Translations under genes and position numbers: made by a program
Shown: positions 52,791 through 61,197 of the stretch, piece by piece
How the letters are laid out: every line of letters begins with the position of its first letter
Numbering within the stretch: the stretch's first letter is position 1
Notes under the pieces: model-generated
Databases searched by the model: none
Seen by the model: the letters and a program-made list of their open reading frames with translations, nothing else
What the model was told of the DNA's origin: nothing
Origin: Deltaproteobacteria bacterium
GTDB taxonomy: Bacteria; Desulfobacterota; DSM-4660; Desulfatiglandales; Desulfatiglandaceae
Direction of reading: 5' to 3'
DNA: 64,000 nucleotides
NCBI GenBank assembly: GCA_021737785.1
Contig: JAIPDI010000004.1
Location: 62,001 to 126,000 of the forward strand

Positions 52791-53936
52791 ATGGATTTTG
52801 CACTGACCGAAGAACAGCAGATGGTAAAGGATATGGCGGCCCGGTTTGCCGAGAGCGAAATCAGACCGAAGGCGGCCGAACTGGATGAAAAGCATGAACA
52901 TCCCGCAGAGATCGTTCGGCAGTTGGGCGAATTGAAGATGATGGGCATCGTGATCGCCGAGGAGTTCGGGGGCGGGGGCATGGATTACGTCAGTTATGTG
53001 CTGGCCCTTATCGAGATCTCCAAGGCATGCGCATCCACCGGGGTGATCATGTCGGTGAATAATTCCCTCTATTGCTTTCCGGTCAATGCATACGGAACGG
53101 ATGAACAGAAGAAGAAGTACCTCTATCCCTGTGCATCGGGCGAAAAGATCGGATGCTACGGGTTGACAGAGGCAGGCGCCGGATCGGACCCTGCAGGAAT
53201 GCGCACGACCGCGGTGAGGGACGGAGACGGATGGGTGATCAACGGCGAGAAAAAGTTCATCACCAACGGCAACGTCTCTTCCTACGGCGTCATTGCGGCG
53301 GTCACAGAGAAGGGGAAAGGGTACAAGGGGATCTCCTCCTTTGTGGTGGACCTGGAAAATACCCCCGGGTTCAAGGTGGGACGGGTGGAAGACAAACTGG
53401 GCATCCTGGGCTCCGGTACGGCAGAAATTATCTTTGAGGATGCCAGGGTGCCTGCCGATGCCCTTCTGGGGAAGGAGGGCGAAGGCTTTAAGCAGATGCT
53501 GACCACCCTGGACGGGGGCCGGATCGGGATTGCGTCCCAGGCCATCGGGATCGGACGGGCCGTTCTGGAAGAGGCGGTGGCCTATGCCAAGACCAGAGAG
53601 CAGTTCGGCAAGCCGATTACCGCTTTTCAGGCGATCCAGTGGAAACTGGCCGATATGGCCACGGAACTGGATGCCGCGGAACTCCTGACCCTTCGGGCGG
53701 CCTGGCTGGAAGACCGCAAGAAACCGTATGAGAAGGCCGCTGCCATGGCCAAGATGTATGCATCGGATGCGGCCATGAGGGCATCGGTCGAAGGCATTCA
53801 GGTCCTTGGGGGATACGGGTATTGCAAGGACTACCCGATGGAACGTCACATGCGGGATGCCAAAATATGTCAGATCTACGAAGGAACCAATGAGATCATG
53901 CGGATGGTGGTGGCGAAGAACCTCATCAGAGATTGA
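52791..53936 (+). CDS. Acyl-CoA dehydrogenase, butyryl-CoA type
   Basis: 381 aa. [20 protein letters not shown] and [20 protein letters not shown] in the FAD/substrate sheet, [20 protein letters not shown], and [13 protein letters not shown] with catalytic Glu near residue 367. It oxidises a short acyl-CoA, probably butyryl- or isobutyryl-CoA given the neighbours. It passes electrons to an electron-transfer flavoprotein not found in this window. Confidence 0.94.
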   Translation: MDFALTEEQQMVKDMAARFAESEIRPKAAELDEKHEHPAEIVRQLGELKMMGIVIAEEFGGGGMDYVSYVLALIEISKACASTGVIMSVNNSLYCFPVNAYGTDEQKKKYLYPCASGEKIGCYGLTEAGAGSDPAGMRTTAVRDGDGWVINGEKKFITNGNVSSYGVIAAVTEKGKGYKGISSFVVDLENTPGFKVGRVEDKLGILGSGTAEIIFEDARVPADALLGKEGEGFKQMLTTLDGGRIGIASQAIGIGRAVLEEAVAYAKTREQFGKPITAFQAIQWKLADMATELDAAELLTLRAAWLEDRKKPYEKAAAMAKMYASDAAMRASVEGIQVLGGYGYCKDYPMERHMRDAKICQIYEGTNEIMRMVVAKNLIRD

Positions 53937-54020
53937 CGATCGACGATTGGCGATTGATGATTGAAACGCATCCGACCAAGAGTCTTGTCCAGAATCGACA
54001 ATCAACAATCAGCAGTCGAA
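53934..54020. repeat. Repeat island with inverted GATTG / CAATC arms
   Basis: TTGACGATCGACGATTGGCG and GATTGATGATTG on the left face CAGAATCGACAATCAACAATC on the right, with a unique centre. It separates the acyl-CoA dehydrogenase and mutase genes and overlaps the stop codon of the former. Confidence 0.7.
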
Positions 54021-54031
54021 AGGGGGGTCAT

Positions 54032-55717
54032 ATGCCCTTGACGTTTAATGACGGGATCTTTGAGGACATAAACAGGGAAAACGAGAAGTGGCAGAAGAAG
54101 CTGGAGAAGGTGTTTGAAGCCCGGCCCGAACGTCTCCCCAGGTTTTCCACGGTTTCCGACCTGGAGATCGGGCGGCTCTATACCCCTGCCGATATCAAAA
54201 ACCAGGATTTTATGAGAGACATCGGCTTTCCCGGAGACGCCCCCTTCACCCGCGGGGTCCAGCCCTCCATGTACCGGGGCCGTCTCTGGACCATGCGCAT
54301 GTTTGCCGGCCTGGGGAGCGCCAAGGATACGAATAAGCGGTTTCATCTTTTGGTGAATCAGGGGCAGACCGGTCTCTCCACCGCCTTTGATATGCCGACC
54401 CTCATGGGCTACGACACCGATTCCCCCAAGGCCAGGGGGGAGTGCGGCAAGTGCGGTGTGGCCATCGACACCCTCAAGGATATGGAAGATCTCTTTGAAG
54501 GGCTTCCCATCGATAAAATCACCACCTCCATGACCATCAATCCGCCTGCCTCGGTGATCTGGGCCATGTATATCGCCATGGCGGAAAAACGGGGAATCGA
54601 CCGGAAGGTGTTGGGCGGCACCATCCAGAACGACATGCTCAAAGAATTCATTGCCCAGAAGACCTTCATGTGCCCGCCGGTGCCGTCTGTCCGCATTATT
54701 ACGGATACGGTGGAATTCGGGACCAAGGAGGTCCCGAGATGGAACACCATCAGCATCAGCGGGTACCATATCCGGGAGGCGGGGTCCACTGCGGTGCAGG
54801 AATTGGCCTTTACCCTGGGAGACGGCATCGCCTACACTGAAGAGGCCATGAAGCGGGGACTCGACGTGGATGACTTCGCCCCCAGGTTTTCCTTCTTTTT
54901 CAATTCCCATCTCGATTTCTTCGAGGAGGTTGCCAAGTTCAGGGCGGCCAGGCGGATGTGGGGAAAGATCATGAAAGAGCGCTTCAAGGCCAAGGATCCA
55001 AGATCGTGGTGGTTGCGGTTCCACACGCAGACAGCAGGGTGTTCCCTTACGGCCCAGCAGCCGTACAACAACGTGGTCCGGACGGCGTTTCAGGCCCTGG
55101 CGGCGGTGATGGGCGGCACCCAGTCGCTCCACACCAATTCACTGGATGAGGTTCTGGCGATCCCGACCGAGGAGGCCGCGACCATTGCCCTGAGGACACA
55201 GCAGGTTATTGCCGAAGAATCCGGCGTGGCCAACACCATCGATCCCTTAGGGGGGTCCTATTTTGTGGAGGCCCTCACCAACCGGATGGAGGAGGAGGCC
55301 TTTGAGATCATAGAGAAGATCGACAACATGGGCGGCATGCTGTCGGCTATTGAGAAGAACTATCCCCAGCAGGAGATCGCCGACGCCGCCTATCACTATC
55401 AAAGACAGATCGATGACAAAGAAAAGACCGTGGTAGGGGTCAATAAGTATGTTACCGAAGAGGATATCCCGGTGGAGATCCTGGAGATCGACGAAGAACT
55501 GGAAAGCCTCCAGATGGAGAAGACCAACCGGATCAAGAATGAGCGCGACAATTCCCGGGTGAAGGCCTGTCTGGAAAGGGTGGGCGAGGCATGTTCGGGC
55601 GACAGAAATGTCATGGAGGATCTGATTGACGCGGTCAAGGCGCACGCCACCCTTCAGGAGGTGTGTGATGTCTACAGGAAGGTGTACGGCGAGTACAGGG
55701 ATCCGGGGATATATTAG
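54032..55717 (+). CDS. icmA: Coenzyme B12 acyl-CoA mutase large subunit, isobutyryl-CoA mutase type
   Basis: 561 aa from ATG at 54032 (AAAGGGGGG before it). The TIM-barrel segments are those of the methylmalonyl-CoA mutase family ([57 protein letters not shown]). At the two substrate-specifying sites it has Phe91 (RMFAGL) and Gln209 (IAQK), 118 apart. Methylmalonyl-CoA mutase has Tyr89 and Arg207; isobutyryl-CoA mutase has Phe80 and Gln198, also 118 apart. Length matches IcmA (about 566). It lacks the B12 domain, which is encoded separately at 55912. It probably interconverts isobutyryl-CoA and butyryl-CoA. Confidence 0.85.
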   Translation: MPLTFNDGIFEDINRENEKWQKKLEKVFEARPERLPRFSTVSDLEIGRLYTPADIKNQDFMRDIGFPGDAPFTRGVQPSMYRGRLWTMRMFAGLGSAKDTNKRFHLLVNQGQTGLSTAFDMPTLMGYDTDSPKARGECGKCGVAIDTLKDMEDLFEGLPIDKITTSMTINPPASVIWAMYIAMAEKRGIDRKVLGGTIQNDMLKEFIAQKTFMCPPVPSVRIITDTVEFGTKEVPRWNTISISGYHIREAGSTAVQELAFTLGDGIAYTEEAMKRGLDVDDFAPRFSFFFNSHLDFFEEVAKFRAARRMWGKIMKERFKAKDPRSWWLRFHTQTAGCSLTAQQPYNNVVRTAFQALAAVMGGTQSLHTNSLDEVLAIPTEEAATIALRTQQVIAEESGVANTIDPLGGSYFVEALTNRMEEEAFEIIEKIDNMGGMLSAIEKNYPQQEIADAAYHYQRQIDDKEKTVVGVNKYVTEEDIPVEILEIDEELESLQMEKTNRIKNERDNSRVKACLERVGEACSGDRNVMEDLIDAVKAHATLQEVCDVYRKVYGEYRDPGIY

Positions 55718-55721
55718 AAAG

Positions 55722-55905
55722 CTGAACGTCCAACATCGAATATCGGACGTCCAACATCGAATGGGCAAAAAATTTCCTTTTAGTCCTTTGTGTCACTTGA
55801 GTCGCTTATCCGGCAACAGGGGATTAGAGACGGTTCAATAAACGAGTGGAGAGATGGTCATTACATCTGCGCGAATCTGAGAAATCTGTGGATGGGATTG
55901 AGGAA
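55722..55905. repeat. Repeat island (GTCCAACATCGAA words) between mutase subunit genes
   Basis: GAACGTCCAACATCGAATATC, GGACGTCCAACATCGAATGG share their vocabulary with the centre of the island at 37486-37535. Further along come GTCACTTGAGTCGCTTATCC and CTGCGCGAATCTGAGAAATC. It interrupts an operon whose two products form one enzyme. Confidence 0.7.
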
Positions 55906-55911
55906 TTATAG

Positions 55912-56316
55912 ATGAAACAGAAGAGAAGAGTCAGGGTGATGGTGGCAAAACCGGGTCTGGACGGTCATGACCGGGGGGCCAGGATCATCGCAAGGGCCTA
56001 TCGGGATGCCGGTTTCGAGGTGGTGTACACAGGGCTTCACCAGACACCCGAAGAGATTGTGGAGGCCGCCATTCAGGAAGACGTGGATATGATCGGGATG
56101 TCGAGCCTGGCCGGGGCCCATAGATATCTGTTTCCTGCGGTGGTTCAGCTGCTTCGGGACAGGGGGGCGGATGACATTGTGGTGTGCGGGGGCGGAATCA
56201 TCCCGGAGGATGATATTGCGAAATTAAAGGCGGCCGGGGTCCAGGAGGTATTTACCCCCGGAACGCCCCTCGACGAGATCGTGAGATGGGTCGAGGAAAA
56301 TGTATCACCGAGGTAA
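55912..56316 (+). CDS. icmB: Mutase small subunit, cobalamin-binding
   Basis: 134 aa, matching IcmB (about 136). The B12-binding motif is intact: [20 protein letters not shown] contains D-x-H-x-x-G with the Co-ligating His, [11 protein letters not shown] contains the Ser-x-Leu, and [12 protein letters not shown] the Gly-Gly. It assembles with the large subunit at 54032. MeaB follows after 12 bp. Confidence 0.92.
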   Translation: MKQKRRVRVMVAKPGLDGHDRGARIIARAYRDAGFEVVYTGLHQTPEEIVEAAIQEDVDMIGMSSLAGAHRYLFPAVVQLLRDRGADDIVVCGGGIIPEDDIAKLKAAGVQEVFTPGTPLDEIVRWVEENVSPR

Positions 56317-56328
56317 AAATAGGAGATT

Positions 56329-57288
56329 ATGGCCAGTGTAGCAGAAAAGGTGGTTGCCGGCGATATCCGGACGGTCGCGCGTCTGATCCGGGATATTGAC
56401 GACGGCATGCCCGAGGTGCGAGAGGTCCTGAAAGAGCTGTATCCGCATACCGGAAAGGCCTATGTTATCGGGATTACGGGATCTCCCGGTGTGGGAAAAA
56501 GCACCCTGGTGGATCAGATGGTTGCCCACATCAGGAAACGGGGAAAGACGGTCGGGGTCCTGGCGGTGGACCCCACCAGCCCGTTCAGCGGCGGCGCTAT
56601 CCTGGGGGATCGCGTGAGAATGCAGCGGCACAGCATGGATCAGGGCGTTTTTATCCGGTCCATGGCCACCAGAGGCCACTTCGGCGGCCTGACCCAGTCC
56701 ACCCGGAGCGCCATCGATGTCCTGGATGCCATGGGCAAAGACTATATTCTGGTGGAAACCGTAGGGGTAGGCCAGGATGAGGTGGATGTGGTGAAGAGCG
56801 CCCATACCACCGTTATCGTAGTGATTCCCGGTATGGGGGACGATATCCAGGCGATCAAGGCCGGGATCCTCGAGGTGGGCGATATCTTCCTGATCAATAA
56901 GGCCGACCGGGAAGGGTCGGACAAGACCATGAGCGACCTGAGACTGATGATCGAGATGGATCAGAAGAAGTATAATGAAGGCGGATGGAAGCCGCCCATA
57001 CTCAAGGTCGAGGCGGTGTTTGACAAGGGGGTGGATGAATTTCTGGAGGCGGTGGACCGGCATGCAGCATACCTCGCCAATACCGAGGACGGCCTCCACT
57101 TCAGGGCGAACAGGGTCAAGGTCCGCCAGGAACTGGGAGAGATGATCAAGGCCCGGCTTATCGAGGAGGTTCTGGACCGATTGACGGATTCGGGTGAATT
57201 CGATGCCGCCGTGACATCGATTGTGGAAGGGAAGGTGGATCCCTATACTGCATGTGAAGACCTGGTTCTCCCGATTCTGTCCGGCTGA
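56329..57288 (+). CDS. meaB: MeaB/ArgK-type G-protein chaperone of the B12 mutase
   Basis: 319 aa. P-loop GITGSPGVGKSTLVDQMV, switch region DPTSPFSGGAILGDRVRMQR, VETVGVGQDEVDVVKSAHTT, and base-recognition INKADREGSD. The C-terminal dimerisation helices are complete. MeaB uses GTP to load and protect the cobalamin cofactor of acyl-CoA mutases. Its place directly behind the small subunit supports a functional mutase. Confidence 0.94.
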   Translation: MASVAEKVVAGDIRTVARLIRDIDDGMPEVREVLKELYPHTGKAYVIGITGSPGVGKSTLVDQMVAHIRKRGKTVGVLAVDPTSPFSGGAILGDRVRMQRHSMDQGVFIRSMATRGHFGGLTQSTRSAIDVLDAMGKDYILVETVGVGQDEVDVVKSAHTTVIVVIPGMGDDIQAIKAGILEVGDIFLINKADREGSDKTMSDLRLMIEMDQKKYNEGGWKPPILKVEAVFDKGVDEFLEAVDRHAAYLANTEDGLHFRANRVKVRQELGEMIKARLIEEVLDRLTDSGEFDAAVTSIVEGKVDPYTACEDLVLPILSG

Positions 57289-57420
57289 ATCCGTCTCACG
57301 GCCGATTTTTGAAGCGCCTCCTCCCCCAAGCAAGATCCACGCATGGAAAGGGATTGCCTTCACGATTCCTGTCAAGCGATGATAACCGTTGCGCCTTAAC
57401 CTCTGATCCCGGATGAACCG

Positions 57421-57651
57421 ATGGTCAACATGTTCTGGTGGCTACGCCAGGCCCTCCTCATTCTTGCAGGCTGTTTCTTCCTGGCATTCGGGATCCATAT
57501 CCTGATCGCCGCCTATAAACTGAACGATCCGTATTCCTTTGTTATGGCCTTTTTTGCATCCAACCTCATCATACTCATCAGCGCCACCCTGATCCTGGGC
57601 TTTGTGCTGAGAATGATAAGGGTGTACCGTCGCCTGAAGGAGGGTAAATGA
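57421..57651 (+). CDS. Small two-helix membrane protein
   Basis: 76 aa with two hydrophobic helices (QALLILAGCFFLAFGIHILI and FASNLIILISATLILGFVLR) joined by a short NDPYSF loop, ending in a basic tail. No family is recognised. The start lacks an obvious ribosome site, but the helices and charge pattern look real. It lies between meaB and the XRE-cupin regulator. Confidence 0.6.
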   Translation: MVNMFWWLRQALLILAGCFFLAFGIHILIAAYKLNDPYSFVMAFFASNLIILISATLILGFVLRMIRVYRRLKEGK

Positions 57652-57791
57652 CCGGATGCGCAATTGGGTTTGTGGAGTTTAGAGGGAGGGTTCAGGCCTG
57701 ATACGGGGTGGGCTTCTATTCCTGAACATCGACCACCGGAACCTTCACACGGATTAATGAATCCCGTTTGATCGGGAAAGGAGGTAGTGTG

Positions 57792-58340
57792 ATGCCGAGC
57801 ACCAAAACCGGTCAACCTATCGGTAAACGGCTCTTGAAGCGGCGGCGGGAGAAGAAATTGACCCTCAAGCACCTGGCCAATGAGACAGGCCTGGCCACCA
57901 ATTTTATCTCCCAGGTTGAAAAAGGAGAGGTGATCCCGCCCGTCTCCGTGATTCTGCAGCTTTCAAGGGCCCTTGAAATCGACTCCAGCATCCTCCTTAA
58001 GGAGGAGAAGCAGCAGGCGGGCAAAAAATCCGCTGAGGATTTCAAGAAGAGAACCGAGGCGTATACCTACGAGACCCTCACGCCCGAGGCCATCCATAAA
58101 CACCTCAAGGCCTTCAAGGTCTTTATCGATCCGAAATCAGAGCATAAGTCCATCAGTTACCAGCACCTGGGAGAGGAGTTTCAGTATGTCCTGAAAGGAA
58201 AGGTCGAGGTGATGGTAGGGGAAAGCAGAAATATCCTGGAACCCGGGCAGAGTCTCCATTTCAATTCTTCGATCACCCATAAGCTCAGGAATATCAGCTC
58301 GGAACGGGCGGAGTTGCTGGTGGTGCTGTACACCCCTTGA
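57792..58340 (+). CDS. XRE-type transcriptional regulator with cupin domain
   Basis: 182 aa from ATG at 57792, behind AAAGGAGG. The N-terminal helix-turn-helix (about residues 12-65) contains KKLTLKHLANETGLATNFIS. The C-terminal cupin (about 105-180) contains GEEFQYVLKGKVEVMVGESR and LEPGQSLHFNSSITHKLRNI. Such regulators respond to small acids or amines bound in the cupin. It lies between mutase and acyl-CoA dehydrogenase genes and probably controls this cluster. Confidence 0.9.
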   Translation: MPSTKTGQPIGKRLLKRRREKKLTLKHLANETGLATNFISQVEKGEVIPPVSVILQLSRALEIDSSILLKEEKQQAGKKSAEDFKKRTEAYTYETLTPEAIHKHLKAFKVFIDPKSEHKSISYQHLGEEFQYVLKGKVEVMVGESRNILEPGQSLHFNSSITHKLRNISSERAELLVVLYTP

Positions 58341-58540
58341 ACCTAATCCAGGCAGGCTGGAACCAGAGAATTCTCACACAAAGACACGAAGACACGAAGA
58401 TTTTATAACCGCATGCATTTGCCGGACTTTTCCTTTGCGGGCGTTGTGGCTGTGTGTGACAACAAAATGAAAACCGCCTGCTGGTGTTTGGAAGGTGGAT
58501 TTAAGCAGGACAAGTTCCGAGCTGAGAATATGAGGAGCAG

Positions 58541-59683
58541 ATGGCCTATCAACTGAATGAAGAACAGCGGATGATTCGGGCAATGGTCAGGGACTTTGCA
58601 CGGGATACGATATTGCCCACGGCTGCCGAGAGGGATCTGACCTGCGAATTTCCTGCGGAGCATCTCAAGCAGATGGGGGAGTTGGGACTTCTGGGCATGA
58701 ACGTCCCGCCCGAATATAACGGGGCCGGCGTGGACACGGTGAGCTATTCCGTGGCATTACAGGAGATCGCCTATGCCTGCGCCTCCACGGCCGTGGTCAT
58801 GTCGGTGCACAACTCTGTTGCCTGCGGCCCCATCTATCTGTTTGGATCGGAGTATCTCAAGGAGCATTTCCTGAAGGTCCTGGCTGCCGGAGAGAAGATC
58901 GGTTGCTTTGCACTGACAGAGGCCGGCGCCGGTTCGGACCCGGCCAGCCAGAGGTCCAAGGCGGTCAAAGACGGCGGTACCTATGTGATTAACGGCGCCA
59001 AGATGTTCATCACCAGCGGAAAGAACTCGGATGTCACGGTGGTGACGGCCTATACAGACAGAGATAAGCGGCATCGCGGGATCAGCGCCTTTGTGGTGGA
59101 AAAGGGGACCCCGGGGTTCTCCGTGGGCAAGGAAGAGAAGAAGATGGGGCTGCGGGCCTCGGACACGACGGAATTGATCTTCGAGGACTGCCGGGTGCCT
59201 GCGGAAAACCTGGTGGGGGAGGAAGGGGATGGGTTCCGTATTGCCATGGCCTCTCTGGACGGGGGACGGATCGGTATCGCCTCCCAATCCGTGGGCCTGG
59301 CCCAGGCCGCACTGGACGCAGCGGTCAGCTATGCCAAGGAACGGGTCCAGTTCGGAAAGACCATCTCCCAGTTTCAAGGGATTCGATGGATGATCGCCGA
59401 TATGGCCACCCAGATCGAGGCGGCCAGACTCCTTACCTTTAATGCCGCCGCCATGAGGGACCAGGGGGAAAATTTCTCGGCCGCCGCTTCCATGGCCAAG
59501 GTCTTTGCCTCTGAGATGGCCAACAAGGTGGCGTATAAGGCCCTGCAGATCCATGGCGGATATGGCTATATTCAGGACTTTCCGGTGGAGAGATATTACC
59601 GGGATGCCAGGGTGTTTACCATCTACGAAGGGACCTCCGAGATCCAGAGGATGGTGATTTCCAATCATGTGATCGGGAAGTAA
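58541..59683 (+). CDS. Acyl-CoA dehydrogenase, short-chain type
   Basis: 380 aa. [60 protein letters not shown] and the catalytic IYEGTSEIQRMVIS. It resembles butyryl-CoA or methyl-branched short-chain dehydrogenases. It is the third acyl-CoA dehydrogenase in the window and one of two with an intact catalytic Glu. The upstream 200 bp includes CACAAAGACACGAAGACACG repeat wording. Confidence 0.93.
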   Translation: MAYQLNEEQRMIRAMVRDFARDTILPTAAERDLTCEFPAEHLKQMGELGLLGMNVPPEYNGAGVDTVSYSVALQEIAYACASTAVVMSVHNSVACGPIYLFGSEYLKEHFLKVLAAGEKIGCFALTEAGAGSDPASQRSKAVKDGGTYVINGAKMFITSGKNSDVTVVTAYTDRDKRHRGISAFVVEKGTPGFSVGKEEKKMGLRASDTTELIFEDCRVPAENLVGEEGDGFRIAMASLDGGRIGIASQSVGLAQAALDAAVSYAKERVQFGKTISQFQGIRWMIADMATQIEAARLLTFNAAAMRDQGENFSAAASMAKVFASEMANKVAYKALQIHGGYGYIQDFPVERYYRDARVFTIYEGTSEIQRMVISNHVIGK

Positions 59684-59711
59684 CCCCGGTCTTCAGATTA
59701 TCTTCCGAGGG

Positions 59712-59750
59712 AGAAAAAGACGCCGGCGGGTCTTGTTCAAGACCCGCCGG
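59712..59750 (-). terminator. Intrinsic terminator of glutamate dehydrogenase gene
   Basis: A perfect 12-bp stem, CCGGCGGGTCTT with AAGACCCGCCGG (59723-59750), loop GTTC. On the minus strand it is followed by TCTTTTTC. It lies 33 bp beyond the gdhA stop and between two convergent genes; the plus strand lacks a T run. Confidence 0.85.
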
Positions 59751-59783
59751 TTCAGCATGGAAATAAACATCTGTGGGCGTTTC

Positions 59784-61133
59784 TTATACCAATCCCTGAT
59801 CCAGCATGGCGTTGACCACCCTGACAAATCCCACGATATTGGCCCCTGCAAAATAGTTGCCCGGCCGGCCGTATTCCGCGGCTGCATCCGCGCAGCTCTG
59901 GTGGATGCTCTTCATGATTATTTTCAGGCGGCCGTCCACCTCCTCCCGGGGCCAGTTCAGCCGCATGCTGTTCTGCGCCATCTCCAGGCCTGAAACCGCC
60001 ACGCCGCCGGCATTGGAGGCCTTGCCCGGCGAGTAGAGGATCTTGTTGTCCAGGTAGATGTCGATGGCCTCGGGGGTGGAAGGCATGTTAGCGCCCTCGG
60101 CCACCAACTGCACGCCGTTGGCGATCAGGTTCTGGGCGTCCTTCCCATTGATTTCATTCTGGGTGGCGCTGGGAAAGGCGCAATCGGCCTTGTGGTTCCA
60201 GAGGGGATTATAATCAAGGGTCGTATCCACCTCGGTATAGGTTGCCTCTGAATACTTGTCCACGTATTCCATGATCCTGCCGCGACGGACGTTCTTGAGC
60301 CTCATGACAAAATCCAGTTTGCTCCGGTCAATGCCTGCCTCGTCGTAGATATAGCCGGATGAATCGGAAAGGGTCACCACTTTTGCGCCCATCTCGATAA
60401 GTTTCTCCACGGTGTACTGGGCGACATTTCCCGTCCCCGAGACCAGGCAGGTCTTTCCCTCGAGGGTGTCGTTTCGAGTGGCCAGCATCTCAGAGGCAAA
60501 ATAGACGCAGCCGTATCCTGTCGCCTCCGGCCGGATAAGGCTCCCCCCCCAGCCGAGGCCCTTGCCGGTCAGAACCCCCGTGAATTCATTCCGAAGCCGC
60601 TTGTACATGCCGAACATATACCCGATCTCTCTCGCCCCCACCCCAATATCTCCGGCAGGAACATCCGTGTCAGGGCCGACATGCCGGCTCAGTTCGGTCA
60701 TGTAACTCTGGCAGAACCGCATGACCTCATTCTCTGATTTTCCCTTGGGATCGAAGTCGGAGCCGCCTTTTCCCCCTCCCATGGAGAGGGTGGTCAGGGC
60801 GTTCTTGAAGACCTGTTCAAAGGCCAGGAATTTAAGGATGCTCAGATTCACCGAAGGGTGAAAGCGGGTGCCCCCCTTGTACGGTCCGATCGCACTGTTC
60901 ATCTGTAATCGGTAACCGCGATTCACATGTACCTGTCCCTCGTCATCCATCCAGGGGACCCGGAACATGATGACCCTTTCGGGTTCGATGATCCTCTCCA
61001 ATATGGCCGCCTGACGGTATTCGGGGTTTCGCTCCAGCACGGGCTGAATGGTTTCAAGGACCTCTTTCACCGCCTGGTGAAATTCCTTTTCGTGAGGATC
61101 TCTTGCCCTAACGTAATTTAAAATGTCTTCCAT
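59784..61133 (-). CDS. gdhA: Glutamate dehydrogenase (hexameric, NADP-type)
   Basis: 449 aa, the size of hexameric bacterial enzymes. NSAIGPYKGGTRFHPSVNLS, LTTLSMGGGKGGSDFDPKGK with catalytic Lys and Asp nearby, DVPAGDIGVGAREIGYMFG, and the dinucleotide fold CLVSGTGNVAQYTVEKLIE. It makes glutamate from 2-oxoglutarate and ammonia. The next gene on the same strand starts well upstream; a terminator follows gdhA. Confidence 0.96.
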   Translation of the reverse strand: MEDILNYVRARDPHEKEFHQAVKEVLETIQPVLERNPEYRQAAILERIIEPERVIMFRVPWMDDEGQVHVNRGYRLQMNSAIGPYKGGTRFHPSVNLSILKFLAFEQVFKNALTTLSMGGGKGGSDFDPKGKSENEVMRFCQSYMTELSRHVGPDTDVPAGDIGVGAREIGYMFGMYKRLRNEFTGVLTGKGLGWGGSLIRPEATGYGCVYFASEMLATRNDTLEGKTCLVSGTGNVAQYTVEKLIEMGAKVVTLSDSSGYIYDEAGIDRSKLDFVMRLKNVRRGRIMEYVDKYSEATYTEVDTTLDYNPLWNHKADCAFPSATQNEINGKDAQNLIANGVQLVAEGANMPSTPEAIDIYLDNKILYSPGKASNAGGVAVSGLEMAQNSMRLNWPREEVDGRLKIIMKSIHQSCADAAAEYGRPGNYFAGANIVGFVRVVNAMLDQGLV

Positions 61134-61197
61134 AAATAACCTCCCCTTTTTATTGATGCTGCCATGATCTTAAAAATTCCTGCACAAAACCTCATTT

